DNA from: Sphingomonas sp. BK235
GTDB lineage: Bacteria > Pseudomonadota > Alphaproteobacteria > Sphingomonadales > Sphingomonadaceae
Length of the DNA: 64,000 nt
Assembly: GCF_004345855.1 (NCBI RefSeq)
Contig: NZ_SLXN01000003.1
Location: forward strand, 579,662 to 643,661
Direction of reading: 5' to 3'
Below, one piece after another: positions 33,714 through 43,118 of this stretch; positions within the stretch are counted from its first letter, which is position 1, and each line of letters starts with the position of its first letter. The notes below the pieces were generated by a model. The model was not told the DNA's origin and made no database searches. It saw only the letters and a list, made by a program, of their open reading frames with translations. A program made the position numbers and the translations under genes.

Positions 33714-34835
33714 TCACCCCGCGAACGCGCGCTCGATCACCCGCGCGTAGATGGCGGTGAGCTGCGCCAGATCCTCCAGCCTCACTGCCTCGTCCGCCTT
33801 GTGCATCGTCGCGTTGAGCAGTCCGAACTCCACCACCGGGCATAACGCCCGCAGGAAGCGGGCGTCCGACGTGCCGCCTGTGGTCGACAGCCCGGGCGTC
33901 CGCCCGGTCACCTCGAGGATCGCCGCCGACACCAAGGCCGAGAGCGCGCCCGGTTCGGTCAGGAAGGCCTCCCCCGACACGCGCGCCGTCACCTGCGCGG
34001 CGGGGGCGTGCGCGCGCACGATCGCCTCGACCCGCGCCGCCAGATCGGCGCCGCGGTGGAGGTCGTTGAAGCGGATGCTCAGCCGCGCGCTGGCCCGCGA
34101 CGGGATGACGTTGGTCGCCGGATTGCCGACGGTGACGTCGGTGATCTCGAGGTTGGAGGGCTGGAACCAGTCGCTGCCCGTGTCGAGCACCAGCGCTTCC
34201 AGCTCGGCCAATGCCGCCACCAGCGGCGGGATCGGATTGTCGGCGAGGTGCGGATAGGCGACGTGCCCCTGCCGCCCCGGCACGTCGATCCAGATGTTGA
34301 CCGAGCCGCGCCGCCCGATCTTGACCATGTCCCCCAGTGCCGCGACCGAGGTGGGCTCGCCGACGAGGCACAGATCCGGGAGCAGGCCGCGCGCGCGCAT
34401 GCGGTCGATCAGCGCGACGGTGCCGTAGGTCGCCGGCCCTTCCTCGTCGCCGGTGATGATCAGCGTCAACTGCCCGGCCGTGGCCGGCACGCGCGCCGCG
34501 GCGGCGACGAAGGCGGCGACCGCGCCCTTCATGTCGACCGCGCCGCGCCCGCGCAGCAGGCCCTCGGCGATCACCGGCTCGAACGCCCCGGCGCTCCAGC
34601 CCGGCCCCGGCGGCACGACATCGACATGGCCGGCGAAAGCGAGGTGACGCCCGCTGCCGCGGGTCGCCAGCAGGTTCTCGACCGGTCCGTCGGGCGCCTC
34701 GCCCGCGACGAAGCGCTCGACCGCGAAGCCGAGCGGCACCAGCGCCGCCTCCAGCACGTCGAACACCGCGCCGCGCGCGGGCGTCACGCTCTCGGCAGCG
34801 ATCAGCGCGCTGGCGAGTTGAACCACGTCGATCAC
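33714..34835 (-). CDS. dapE: Succinyl-diaminopimelate desuccinylase
   Basis: A zinc hydrolase of lysine and diaminopimelate synthesis that removes succinate from N-succinyl-LL-DAP. The 373-residue protein shows AFAGHVDVVPPG (His, Asp), RGAVDMKGA (bridging Asp), ITGDEEGPAT (catalytic Glu, ligand Glu) and C-terminal NATMHKADEAV (His). The mid-protein GHVAYPHLADNP is the dimerisation-domain His segment. The length is typical. The start is a GTG with its ribosome-binding site in the 14-bp gap shared with the divergent cupin gene. dapA lies about 3.6 kb away on the other strand. Confidence 0.95.
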   Translation of the reverse strand: MIDVVQLASALIAAESVTPARGAVFDVLEAALVPLGFAVERFVAGEAPDGPVENLLATRGSGRHLAFAGHVDVVPPGPGWSAGAFEPVIAEGLLRGRGAVDMKGAVAAFVAAAARVPATAGQLTLIITGDEEGPATYGTVALIDRMRARGLLPDLCLVGEPTSVAALGDMVKIGRRGSVNIWIDVPGRQGHVAYPHLADNPIPPLVAALAELEALVLDTGSDWFQPSNLEITDVTVGNPATNVIPSRASARLSIRFNDLHRGADLAARVEAIVRAHAPAAQVTARVSGEAFLTEPGALSALVSAAILEVTGRTPGLSTTGGTSDARFLRALCPVVEFGLLNATMHKADEAVRLEDLAQLTAIYARVIERAFAG

Positions 34836-34849
34836 GTGAGGAATCCTCT
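34836..34849. promoter_or_regulatory. 14-bp divergent gap with one palindrome serving two ribosome-binding sites
   Basis: The whole intergenic region between dapE (GTG at 34835, minus) and the cupin gene (ATG at 34850, plus) is 14 bp. It contains GAGGAATCCTC (34838-34848), an 11-bp palindrome around a central A. Read forward, GAGGA is 7 bases from the cupin ATG. Read on the other strand, GAGGA is 8 bases from the dapE GTG. No promoter fits in the gap, so each promoter must lie inside the opposite gene. Confidence 0.8.
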
Positions 34850-35308
34850 ATGCCCAAGGTCGATGTCGAGCGCCTGCCCTCGCACGAGGGAAGCGACTAT
34901 CCCGCGCGGTTCCAGAAAGCGGCGTCGGATCGCACGGTGCGCGTGCTGTCCGAGGCGATGCGCCTCGGCGACTTCGTCGCGACCCATGTCACCGTGCCGC
35001 CGGGCGGCTGGTCGTCGCAGCGCCACTGGCATGAGGGGGAGGACGAGCTGGTGATCGTGCTCAGCGGCGCGGCGGTGCTGGTCGACGATACCGGGCGACA
35101 CCCGATGCAGGCCGGGGACATCGCCACCTTCCGCAAGGGCGAGGCGAACGCGCACCATCTGCGCAACGAGAGCGACTCGCCCTGCGTGCTGTTCGCGGTG
35201 AGTCTGCCCGAGGCCTCGACGGTTCATTATCCCGATATCGCGATGCGCTGGCACCCGCGGCACGGCTATGCGGCCGAGCCGGCGGGGAGCGGGGAGGGGG
35301 CGGATTAG
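34850..35308 (+). CDS. Cupin-domain protein
   Basis: A single-domain cupin of 152 residues. The first cupin motif, with metal-ligand candidates, is GGWSSQRHWHEGEDELVIVLSG. The second is AGDIATFRKGEANAHHLRNESDSPCVLF. The domain begins at about residue 40. Cupins of this shape are found as isomerases, dioxygenases and ligand-binding proteins; no specific role is evident. Its stop codon overlaps that of the convergent GST gene by 3 bases within TTAG. Confidence 0.85.
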   Translation: MPKVDVERLPSHEGSDYPARFQKAASDRTVRVLSEAMRLGDFVATHVTVPPGGWSSQRHWHEGEDELVIVLSGAAVLVDDTGRHPMQAGDIATFRKGEANAHHLRNESDSPCVLFAVSLPEASTVHYPDIAMRWHPRHGYAAEPAGSGEGAD

Positions 35309-35973
35309 GCGGCGGGCTGCTCGAACTTCTCGATCACCCATTCCTCCTCCTGCGCGGCGGCGATCCAGTCCTGGAGGAAGGGATGGCGCAGCACCGCCCC
35401 GATGTACGCCGCGGCAAAGCGCGGCGCCGGGAGCGAGTAGGTGACGATGCGGGTGCAGACCGGTGCGAACATGATGTCCGCCGCGCCGAACGCGCCGAAC
35501 AGGAAATCGCCCTCACCACCGCCGCCGAAGCGCGCGCGCGCCTGCGCCCAGAGCTCGAACAGGCGCGTCAGATCGGCCGCGACATCCGGGTCGACCGTCG
35601 TCGGCGCGTAGATCTGGCGCACGTTCATGCTGTGCTTGCGGCGCAGCGCGGTGAAGCTCGAGTGCATCTCCGCCGCCATGGATCGCGCCATCGCCCGCGC
35701 GGCCTCGTCCTCGGGCCAGAAGCGTGCGCGCCCCACCTTGTCGGCGAGATAGTCGACGATGGCGAGGCTGTCCCACACCACGGCCTCGCCGTCCCACAGG
35801 ATCGGCACCTTGCCCGACGAGGGCGCGAACTCCGCGCCCTCGCGGCGCTTGTCCCATGCCTCGTCGTAGAGCGGGACCACCACCTCCTCGAACGCGAGCC
35901 CCGACTGGCGGCACGCCAGCCAGCCGCGCAGCGACCAGGACGAATAGGCCTTGTTGCCGATGATCAGCTTCAT
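35305..35973 (-). CDS. Glutathione S-transferase family protein
   Basis: A 222-residue cytosolic GST-like protein. The N-terminal thioredoxin-fold domain reads MKLIIGNKAYSSWSLRGWLACRQSGLAFEEV, where the Ser pair is the likely glutathione-activating site. GKVPILWDGEAVVWDSLAIVDYLAD supplies the cis-Pro and Glu/Ser glutathione contacts. The alpha-helical C-terminal domain starts near residue 85. Members detoxify electrophiles or cleave beta-aryl ethers in sphingomonads; the sequence does not decide. It ends by overlapping the cupin stop codon. Confidence 0.9.
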   Translation of the reverse strand: MKLIIGNKAYSSWSLRGWLACRQSGLAFEEVVVPLYDEAWDKRREGAEFAPSSGKVPILWDGEAVVWDSLAIVDYLADKVGRARFWPEDEAARAMARSMAAEMHSSFTALRRKHSMNVRQIYAPTTVDPDVAADLTRLFELWAQARARFGGGGEGDFLFGAFGAADIMFAPVCTRIVTYSLPAPRFAAAYIGAVLRHPFLQDWIAAAQEEEWVIEKFEQPAA

Positions 35974-36123
35974 CCCCGCTGGTTAGGCGCGCGCGGCGGG
36001 GAGGGCAATCGCGCGCAGGCCGTGGCGGAAACATGACCTCGCAATTTACCGCGCTCGTAGAGCCGGCAGCCATCATGGCCGGGCTACAAAGAAAGGTGCC
36101 ACTTTCGGCCAGGGGTTACGTCA

Positions 36124-36297
36124 ATGACCTATGATCCGCGCGCTTCGATCCCGTGCACCGCCGACCTGTCCGCTCGCGCTCCCGCCTTCGTCCAGGCGCC
36201 GCGGCTCGTGTTCGCAGCGCCGGGCGCGGCGCCGAGCCGGTCCGAGCTGCTGCGCCAGCAGATCGCCGCCGCGCGGGAGCGCGCGCGCACGCACTGA
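36124..36297 (+). CDS. Small ORF, 57 residues, unknown function
   Basis: An ATG preceded by AGGGG about 8 bases upstream opens a 57-codon frame that reads MTYDPRASIPCTADLSARAP, continues through a Pro/Ala-rich middle and ends SELLRQQIAAARERARTH. The last 20 residues would form a basic amphipathic helix. It fills most of the gap between the GST and slt genes. No family is recognised. The ribosome-binding site and the helical tail argue for a real gene, but a chance frame in GC-rich DNA remains possible. Confidence 0.45.
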   Translation: MTYDPRASIPCTADLSARAPAFVQAPRLVFAAPGAAPSRSELLRQQIAAARERARTH

Positions 36298-36331
36298 GCC
36301 GGCCCGCCCGGATCGGGCCGGACGCGGCGGG

Positions 36332-38317
36332 TCAACCGCCGGCGCGACGGCCCAGATACCAGCTGAGATTGTTCGGCCCGCGGCTGCGCGCACGCGGCGG
36401 GTTCATCAGGTCGTAGACCACCGCATTCTCGAGCACGCGCTGAACATAGTTGCGCGTCTCCGAATAGGGGATCGCCTCGACCCAATCGACCATGTCGACC
36501 CCGCCGGTCCGCGGGTCGCCATTGGCGCGGAGCCATTTGTTCACATTGCCCGGCCCCGCATTATAGGCCGCGATCGCCAGCGGGTAGCTGCCGTATAGCC
36601 CGAAGATGCGCTGGAAATAGCTCGAGCCGAGCTGAATGTTGTAGCCCGTGTCCGTCACCAGTCGCCCGGCGTCATAGGACAGGCCCAGCTTGCCCGCCTG
36701 CTCGCGTGCGGTCGCGGGCATCAGCTGCATCAGCCCCGAGGCCCCCACCGGGCTGCGCGCGGTGCGATCGAACTGGCTCTCCTGCCGCGCGACCGCGTGG
36801 ATCAGGGTCCATTGGTCCTCATAGCCGCTGGGTACCGCGACGGTCGGGAAGCCGTTCGCGCTATATTCGGTCAGGCCGTTCTGCATCGCGCTGCGCCCGA
36901 CCAGCACGCCGAGATCGGGGCGGCGCAGCTGACGCGACAGTTCGTCCGCCAGATAATGGTCGGTGTCGCTCTTGGCGACCGCCGCGATCTGCTTCACGAA
37001 CGCGGTCTGGTCCTGATATTGCCCGGTCTGGCCGAGGAATTGCGCGGCGCGGACGATCTCGCGCGCGTTGAACGCCTGACGCGCCGCCGGATCGATCGCG
37101 GGGGTCGGTGCAGGCGGCGGCGCGACGAGCTTGCGGCCGAGATGCTCGATCGCGAGCTGGCCATAATATTGGTCGCGATAGCCGGCGGCGCGCTCGAACA
37201 GCGTGCCGGTGTCGGGCTGGCGCGCGCGTTCGGCGGCGCGGGCGGCCCAATAGAAACCCTTGGCGCGCGTCTGCGGCGCCTGGCTGGCGCGGCCGTAGCG
37301 CTCGAACATCGCGCGCGCGTCGGCGGGGCGGTTCAGCTTGGTCGCCGCCTGGCCGGCGAGCCAGGCCAGCGAGGTATAATCGTCGCGCTCGCCATAGCCC
37401 TTGGTGGAGACGTCGGTGCCCGGCGGATAGGCGTCGTCGATCTGACGCGCGATGTCATAGGCGGTCTGCCACTGATTGTCGGCCGCGGCGGCACGCGCGT
37501 TGACCAGCAACACCTCGTAGAATTTCTCGACGTTCCCGGGCAGCGTCATGCCGCTGCGCGTCCGCGCCAGCCACGAACGCGCGCTGGGCGAGGCGCCCGC
37601 GCCGCGCAGCCAGGTCGCCTTGTCGGCGATATAGCCGGGATCGCGCGCGCCGATCGCGTCGTTGCTCGCCGCCAGCGACGAGGCCTCGGGCGCATCGGTG
37701 CGGAAGGCGAGCCGCGCGGTGAACAGCGGTCGTGCCGCGCTGCTGGTATAGGGCAGGACGCGCGCCGCCGCGCCGGTGTTGCCCTGCCACAGCGAGGCAT
37801 CGAAGCGGCGGTCATGGTCGGCCGCGGTGAACGATCCGCCGAACTGGCTGAGCAGCGCCGATTCGTCCTGACCCGACAGCGAGCCCAGCCGCCACGCGGT
37901 CCGCGCGGCCTCCTGCGCCTGCGCGCTCGCCCCCGTCGCCATATAGGCGCGCGCGCAGGCGACCCACCCCGCGCTCGTCAGCGGCGACCAGCGGCGGCAA
38001 TAGGCCGCGACGCTGGCGAGCGCGACATTGGGATCGGACGCCTTGCGCTCCACGGTGCGGCGCAGCGCGGCCTCGCCGGGCCAGCCCGGGTGCGCGGTGA
38101 GGAAGCTGACGTAGCTGTCGAAGGGCAGGGCATCGGTCTGTTGCAGCACCTTCCATTGCGCCAGCGGCTGCGCCAGTCCGGGGAGGGGCGCCGTCGTGGA
38201 CGGGGGTGGCGGAGGAACCGGCGCGCTTTGCGGCGCGCTGACGCTACCATATTGACCGACCGCGAGGATCGCGGCGCCTGCTGTTGCGACGAATAGGATC
38301 AACGAGACCGCCTTCAC
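36332..38317 (-). CDS. slt: Soluble lytic murein transglycosylase
   Basis: A 661-residue peptidoglycan lytic transglycosylase. It begins with a signal or anchor segment (SLILFVATAGAAILAVGQYG). A long alpha-superhelical U-domain rich in Ala/Arg repeats follows (RLAFRTDAPEASSLAAS, WLARTRSGMTLPGN). The C-terminal SLT domain carries the catalytic Glu in HAVARQESQFDRTARSPVGASGLMQLMPATA, with AIAAYNAGPGNVNKWL as the second SLT motif. This plan fits the Slt70 type. It is divergent from dapA, with a 98-bp gap. Confidence 0.93.
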   Translation of the reverse strand: MKAVSLILFVATAGAAILAVGQYGSVSAPQSAPVPPPPPSTTAPLPGLAQPLAQWKVLQQTDALPFDSYVSFLTAHPGWPGEAALRRTVERKASDPNVALASVAAYCRRWSPLTSAGWVACARAYMATGASAQAQEAARTAWRLGSLSGQDESALLSQFGGSFTAADHDRRFDASLWQGNTGAAARVLPYTSSAARPLFTARLAFRTDAPEASSLAASNDAIGARDPGYIADKATWLRGAGASPSARSWLARTRSGMTLPGNVEKFYEVLLVNARAAAADNQWQTAYDIARQIDDAYPPGTDVSTKGYGERDDYTSLAWLAGQAATKLNRPADARAMFERYGRASQAPQTRAKGFYWAARAAERARQPDTGTLFERAAGYRDQYYGQLAIEHLGRKLVAPPPAPTPAIDPAARQAFNAREIVRAAQFLGQTGQYQDQTAFVKQIAAVAKSDTDHYLADELSRQLRRPDLGVLVGRSAMQNGLTEYSANGFPTVAVPSGYEDQWTLIHAVARQESQFDRTARSPVGASGLMQLMPATAREQAGKLGLSYDAGRLVTDTGYNIQLGSSYFQRIFGLYGSYPLAIAAYNAGPGNVNKWLRANGDPRTGGVDMVDWVEAIPYSETRNYVQRVLENAVVYDLMNPPRARSRGPNNLSWYLGRRAGG

Positions 38318-38415
38318 TGTGACTGACCGACGCGACCGGTGGACAGACTAGCGACCCTAGCCGTATCTGCGCTGAACGGCGCCCCCCAATTCCGTCGCAG
38401 GAGCAAATACCCTTC

Positions 38416-39297
38416 ATGTTCTCCGGTTCCATCCCCGCGCTCGTCACCCCGTTCGATCGCGACGGCGGGTTCGACGAACGCGCCTATCGCGACCTGATCG
38501 AATGGCAGATCGCGGAGGGCTCGACCGCGCTGGTGCCATGCGGCACGACGGGAGAAGCGGCGACGCTGACCCAGGACGAGCAATTCGCGATCGTTCGTCT
38601 CTGCGTCGATCAGGCGCGCGGGCGCGTGCCGGTGATCGCGGGGGCGGGGTCGAACGACACGCGCGTCGCCGCCGCCAACCTGCGCGCCGCGAAGGAAGCG
38701 GGTGCCGACGCGGCGCTGATGGTGCCGCCTTATTACAACCGTCCCTCGCAGGAGGGGATCTTCCGCCATTTCGAGGCGCTGGCGCAGCACGCGCCGCTGC
38801 CGATCGTCCTGTACAACGTGCCCGCGCGCACCGTGACCGACATCCAGCCCGAGACGCTGGTGCGCATCGTCGCCGCTTTCCCGCGCCTGTTCGTCGCGGT
38901 GAAGGACGCCTCCGGCATCCTCCAGCGCGTGTCGCAGCACCGCGCCGCGCTGGGGAACGACTTCTGCCAGCTCTCGGGCAACGACGATCTGGCGCTGGCC
39001 TTCAACGCGATGGGCGGCGTCGGGTGCATCTCGGTCACCGCCAATGTCGCGCCGCGGCTCAGCGCGGACTTCCAGCAGGCCTGTGCGGCCGGTGACGCGG
39101 CCAAGGCGCTGGCGCTCCACGACCGCCTGTTCCCGCTCCACGCCGCGCTCTTCAGCGACGCCTCGCCGGGGCCGGTGAAATACGCGATGACGCGCGTGCG
39201 GCCCGGCTTCCCCGAGGGGTTGCGGCTGCCGATGACCTGGCCCGGTGAGACCAGCCGCGCGGCGGTCGACGCCGCGCTGGCGCACGCGGCGCTGTAG
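38416..39297 (+). CDS. dapA: 4-hydroxy-tetrahydrodipicolinate synthase
   Basis: Condenses pyruvate with aspartate semialdehyde, the first committed step to lysine and diaminopimelate. The 293-residue TIM-barrel protein has PCGTTGEAATL (Thr pair), the catalytic Tyr in VLYNVPARTVTD and the Schiff-base Lys in VAVKDASGIL. A CAGGAG site precedes the ATG by about 12 bases. It lies divergent from slt and upstream of smpB. Confidence 0.97.
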   Translation: MFSGSIPALVTPFDRDGGFDERAYRDLIEWQIAEGSTALVPCGTTGEAATLTQDEQFAIVRLCVDQARGRVPVIAGAGSNDTRVAAANLRAAKEAGADAALMVPPYYNRPSQEGIFRHFEALAQHAPLPIVLYNVPARTVTDIQPETLVRIVAAFPRLFVAVKDASGILQRVSQHRAALGNDFCQLSGNDDLALAFNAMGGVGCISVTANVAPRLSADFQQACAAGDAAKALALHDRLFPLHAALFSDASPGPVKYAMTRVRPGFPEGLRLPMTWPGETSRAAVDAALAHAAL

Positions 39298-39356
39298 CGG
39301 CCGCGGCGGGGAGGGCCTGGCAGGGTCGGGGGCTTCGTCAGCGAGCGGGCGATGGT

Positions 39357-39389
39357 GCGGCTCAGGATCCCGCACGGCCGCTGAGCCGC
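39357..39389. terminator. Hairpin after dapA
   Basis: GCGGCTCAG and CTGAGCCGC form a perfect 9-bp stem around a 15-base loop in the dapA-smpB gap, 60 bp after the dapA stop. There is no T run after it, so a Rho-independent role is uncertain. Confidence 0.35.
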
Positions 39390-39462
39390 CCCCGCACGCG
39401 CCCGCGGCGAAAGCGACGATGCCCCCTTTGCCCTGACGCGCGGCTGCGCCTACATCGCGGGC

Positions 39463-39945
39463 ATGTCGCGTCCCAAGCCTGCCACCTTCGACAAGAAGAA
39501 GATCGTCGCCGAGAACCGCCGCGCGCGCTTCGACTATGCGATCGACACCACCTATGAGGCGGGGATCGTGCTCACCGGCACCGAGGTGAAGAGCCTGCGC
39601 TTCGGCGAGGGGTCGATCGCGGAGAGCTATGCCGAGGTGACCGGCGACGAAGTGTGGCTGGTGAACTCGAACATCCCCGAGTTCAGCCATGGCAACCGCT
39701 TCAACCACGAACCCAAGCGCCCGCGCAAATTGCTGCTGCACGAGCGCGAGATCAACAAGCTGCACGGCGCGGTGGCGCGCGAGGGCATGACGCTCGTCCC
39801 GCTCACGGTCTATTTCAACGCCAGGGGCCGCGCCAAGGTCGAGCTCGCGCTGGCCAAGGGGCGCAAGGCGCATGACAAGCGCGAGCACATCAAGGCGCGC
39901 GAGTGGAAGCGCGAGGCTGGACGCGTGCTGCGTGAGCATAGCTGA
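39463..39945 (+). CDS. smpB: SsrA-binding protein SmpB
   Basis: Binds tmRNA and delivers it to stalled ribosomes for trans-translation. The 160-residue protein shows the OB-fold signatures [29 protein letters not shown] and [25 protein letters not shown] and [30 protein letters not shown] follow, and a basic C-terminal tail enters the decoding centre. The length is typical. A DUF2062 gene follows 15 bp later in the same operon. Confidence 0.97.
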   Translation: MSRPKPATFDKKKIVAENRRARFDYAIDTTYEAGIVLTGTEVKSLRFGEGSIAESYAEVTGDEVWLVNSNIPEFSHGNRFNHEPKRPRKLLLHEREINKLHGAVAREGMTLVPLTVYFNARGRAKVELALAKGRKAHDKREHIKAREWKREAGRVLREHS

Positions 39946-39960
39946 GTGGCGGCGCGACCG

Positions 39961-40503
39961 ATGACGGCATGGGACCGGATCGCGGCATGGAGCCGGCGCA
40001 ATCTGCCGACGCGCGAATCGATGGAGAAGAGCAGGCTGCTGCGCCCGGTCGCGCATCGCGTGCTCGCGCCCGAGTTGTGGCGCTTCACGCGCCGGTCGGT
40101 GCCGCGCGGGGTGGCGCTGGGGATGGTGGCGGGGATCCTGTTCCCGGTCGCGCAGATCGCGATCGCCGCGCTGATCGCGCTGCCGTTCCGCGCCAACGTG
40201 CCCGTGGCGGCGCTGGTGACCTTCATCACCAATCCCTTCACCACCCCCTTCATCCTGTTCGCCGCCTATCAGATCGGCGCCTGGCTGCTGCGCTCCAACG
40301 CGCCCGCGGTGGCGCAGCCGGTCGCGGAGGCGGCGACCGGCTGGCTGCAATGGTTGTGGGACGCGGGACCGCCGCTGGTGCTGGGTCTGCTGGTGCTCAC
40401 CGCGGTCGCCGCGGTCGCGGGCTATGCGCTGGCGGCGCTCGGCTGGCGGCTGTGGATCGCGCGCAAGTGGCGCCACCGCCACGATCGCGGCAGCTGCCAT
40501 TGA
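39961..40503 (+). CDS. DUF2062-domain membrane protein
   Basis: A 180-residue membrane protein. The DUF2062 core is RSVPRGVALGMVAGILFPVAQIAIAALIALPFRANVPVAALVTFITNPFTTPFI, with the conserved N-P-(F/W)T-(T/I)P turn. Three or four membrane helices are predicted, the last at LLVLTAVAAVAGYALAALGW, followed by a basic tail. Family function is unknown. I preferred ATG 39961 over a GTG directly after the smpB stop. It is likely co-transcribed with smpB and lies 143 bp before cckA. Confidence 0.85.
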   Translation: MTAWDRIAAWSRRNLPTRESMEKSRLLRPVAHRVLAPELWRFTRRSVPRGVALGMVAGILFPVAQIAIAALIALPFRANVPVAALVTFITNPFTTPFILFAAYQIGAWLLRSNAPAVAQPVAEAATGWLQWLWDAGPPLVLGLLVLTAVAAVAGYALAALGWRLWIARKWRHRHDRGSCH

Positions 40504-40646
40504 CGTGCCGCGCGATGCTGGCGCCGCGGCGCCGGCGTGGTTAAGACAAGCTGCATCCCGCAGAAGGGTTGACGAGAGGATGCCACGATCCCTGCCTCTG
40601 ACCGCCGCCGCCACGCCGTCGCCTGCTCGATCGTGAGCGGGGCGCG

Positions 40647-43067
40647 ATGATGCCGCTGGCCTCGCTCGAGATGCGCGGCGCCTGGTGGCGCGGCCCGCGC
40701 GCCGCGCTCGCGATCGCCGCGCTCGCCGGGGTGATCGCGGCGGCGCTGGTGCTGTGGATGATCGGCGACATGGCGGTCGCGGCGGGGTTCGTCGCGGCGG
40801 CGCTGGTGCTCGCCGGGGTCGCGGTCGCGCTGGTCCGGCTGCGCGCCGGCCCGGAAAACGGCCCTGCGGTGGAGCATGATTGGGAGCTGGTCCGCTCGCT
40901 CGCCGAATCGAGCGGGGACGCCGTGGCGATCACCGACCGCGGCGGCCGGCTGGTATGCGCCAACGACCGCTATGAGCAATTGTTCGGGGGATTCCCGACC
41001 CCCCCGGCGCTGCCGCTGGTGGGCGACGGCGCTGGGCAGCTCGGGGTCGCTGGCCGCGCGGCGTGGCGCGACGGCGTCGCGCGCGCCGCGCTGCGCGGCG
41101 CGGCGGGCGCGATCGACGCGGTGATCGCGCGCACCGGTCAGCAACAGGATTACCTGATCTGGCGGTTCGTCAGCGCGGACGTGCCGACCGGCCAGGTCGC
41201 GCGGTTGCTCGAGTCGATCGACGGTGCGCTCGGCACCCAGCTCGGCGCGGCCGGGGTGATGGCGGCGCTGATCACCGCCAACGGCCACGTCCTCGCCGCC
41301 AATGCGGTGTTGCGCTCGCGTGCCACCGGCGCCCCGGACGGGACGATCGTCGACGAGGATCTCGCGCGCTTCCTGACCGAAGACCCGGGCGGGACGGTGC
41401 GTTTCCTTGCGGAGGGTGCGTCCTCCACGCCGATGCGGCTGCTTCAGATCCCGCTCGGCGAGGATGGTGACGCGCCGATCCTGGTGGCGATGGTCGACGC
41501 CGACAATGGCATCGCGGGTGCCGGCGCTGCGGAGGATCTGGAAGGGTTGCTGATGCTGATGCCCTTCGGCGTCGCGCTGGTCGATCGCGAGGGGCGCTTC
41601 ACCCAGATGAACCGCGCCTTCGCGCGCGCTGCCAGCGTCGAGCCGGGCTCGGCGCCGACCTACCCCGGCGATCTCGTCGTGCGCGAGGACAAGGCGGCGG
41701 TGGCCGACGCGATCCGTCGCGCCAGCGGCGGGGCGCGCTCGATGGACCTGGCGGTGCGGCTCAAGGATCATCCCGACGAGCCGGTCGCGCTCTCGATCGC
41801 CGCCGCGCGCGGGCTGGGGGATGCCGCGGTCCTGCTCAGCCTCAAGGACAATGGCGAGGAGAACCGGCTCAAGCGCGAGGTGGCACAGGCCACCAAGATG
41901 CAGGCAGTGGGTCAGCTCGCCGGCGGTGTGGCGCATGATTTCAACAACATCCTCACCGCGATCATCGGTCATTGCGACCTGATGCTGATGCGTCACTCGC
42001 CCGGCGACAGCGACTATGACGACATCCAGCAGATCCGCGCCAACTCCAACCGCGCCGCCAGCCTGACGCGCCAGCTCCTCGCCTTCTCGCGCCAGCAGAC
42101 GCTGCGTCCGCAGGTGCTCCAGTTGCCCGACGTCGTCTCCGAAGTGTCGAACCTGCTGCGTCGCCTGATGGGCGAGACGGTGACGCTCGAGGTCAAGCAT
42201 GGGCGTGACCTGGGGCCGGTGCGCGCGGATCCGGGGCAGCTCGAGCAGGTGGTGGTCAATCTCGCGGTCAACGCGCGCGACGCGATGCTGAGCAAGGGAA
42301 CCGGCGGCAAGCTGACGATCCAGACGCGCTCGGTGCCGATCGCCGAGATCCGCCGCCGCGGCAGCGACATCGTCCCGATCGGCGATTACACCGCGCTGGA
42401 TATCGCCGACACGGGCACCGGGATCCCGCCCGAGGTGCTGCCCAAGATCTTCGAACCCTTCTTCACCACCAAGGAGGTGGGCAAGGGCACGGGGCTCGGC
42501 CTGTCGACGGTCTATGGCATCGTCAAACAGTCGGGCGGCTTCATCTTCGCGGATTCGCGACCGGGACAGGGCGCGACGTTCACCATCTACCTGCCGGTCT
42601 ATACCGCCGGTACCGCCGAGGCAGGCGCCCCGCCGGCGGCGAGCAAGCCGGCGACGCGCCAGCGCACGGGCGATCTGTGGGGCAGCGGCACCATCCTGCT
42701 GGTCGAGGACGAGGATATGGTGCGCGCGGTCGCCGAGCGCGCGCTCGCGCGTCAGGGCTATACCGTCCTCGCCGCCGAGAATGGCGAGGCCGCGATGGAG
42801 TTGATGCAGGGGGTCGACCGGCCGACCTTGGTCATATCCGACGTGATGATGCCGGTGATGGACGGGCCGACGCTGGCGCGTCAGCTGCGCAAGGTGCATC
42901 CGGGCATCCCGATCCTGTTCATGTCGGGCTATGCCGAGGAACAGCTGCGCCGCTCGATCGACCTCGACAATGTGGCGTTCCTGCCCAAGCCCTTCTCGGT
43001 GCAGCAGCTGGCCGAAGCGACGCGCGACGTGCTGGTGGCACAGGACGGGGCGCGCACCGCTTCATAA
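40647..43067 (+). CDS. cckA: Hybrid sensor histidine kinase CckA
   Basis: Top kinase of the alphaproteobacterial CckA-ChpT-CtrA phosphorelay controlling cell cycle and motility. The 806-residue protein has two N-terminal membrane helices (about 18-38 and 44-66). Two PAS-like regions follow (about 75-200, [17 protein letters not shown], and about 290-400, [18 protein letters not shown]). The HisKA phospho-acceptor is His430 in [18 protein letters not shown]. The ATPase domain has N box [18 protein letters not shown] and [17 protein letters not shown]-terminal receiver has Asp732 in [12 protein letters not shown]. This order and these motifs match CckA. Kinase, phosphatase and receiver residues all look intact. 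A small receiver gene follows 51 bp downstream. Confidence 0.95.
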   Translation: MMPLASLEMRGAWWRGPRAALAIAALAGVIAAALVLWMIGDMAVAAGFVAAALVLAGVAVALVRLRAGPENGPAVEHDWELVRSLAESSGDAVAITDRGGRLVCANDRYEQLFGGFPTPPALPLVGDGAGQLGVAGRAAWRDGVARAALRGAAGAIDAVIARTGQQQDYLIWRFVSADVPTGQVARLLESIDGALGTQLGAAGVMAALITANGHVLAANAVLRSRATGAPDGTIVDEDLARFLTEDPGGTVRFLAEGASSTPMRLLQIPLGEDGDAPILVAMVDADNGIAGAGAAEDLEGLLMLMPFGVALVDREGRFTQMNRAFARAASVEPGSAPTYPGDLVVREDKAAVADAIRRASGGARSMDLAVRLKDHPDEPVALSIAAARGLGDAAVLLSLKDNGEENRLKREVAQATKMQAVGQLAGGVAHDFNNILTAIIGHCDLMLMRHSPGDSDYDDIQQIRANSNRAASLTRQLLAFSRQQTLRPQVLQLPDVVSEVSNLLRRLMGETVTLEVKHGRDLGPVRADPGQLEQVVVNLAVNARDAMLSKGTGGKLTIQTRSVPIAEIRRRGSDIVPIGDYTALDIADTGTGIPPEVLPKIFEPFFTTKEVGKGTGLGLSTVYGIVKQSGGFIFADSRPGQGATFTIYLPVYTAGTAEAGAPPAASKPATRQRTGDLWGSGTILLVEDEDMVRAVAERALARQGYTVLAAENGEAAMELMQGVDRPTLVISDVMMPVMDGPTLARQLRKVHPGIPILFMSGYAEEQLRRSIDLDNVAFLPKPFSVQQLAEATRDVLVAQDGARTAS

Positions 43068-43118
43068 CGGGTATACGCGCCCTGTTGCACGCGCGCGCCC
43101 ACGCGCTATGGCACGCGC

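Noticed and set aside
38314..40614. 766-codon open frame on the minus strand over dapA and smpB
   Set aside because: It spans two well-recognised genes and a gap on the opposite strand, so it cannot be a real protein.
40422..42899. 825-codon open frame antisense to cckA
   Set aside because: Composition is typical of a shadow frame. The plus strand carries full kinase and receiver motifs in this stretch.
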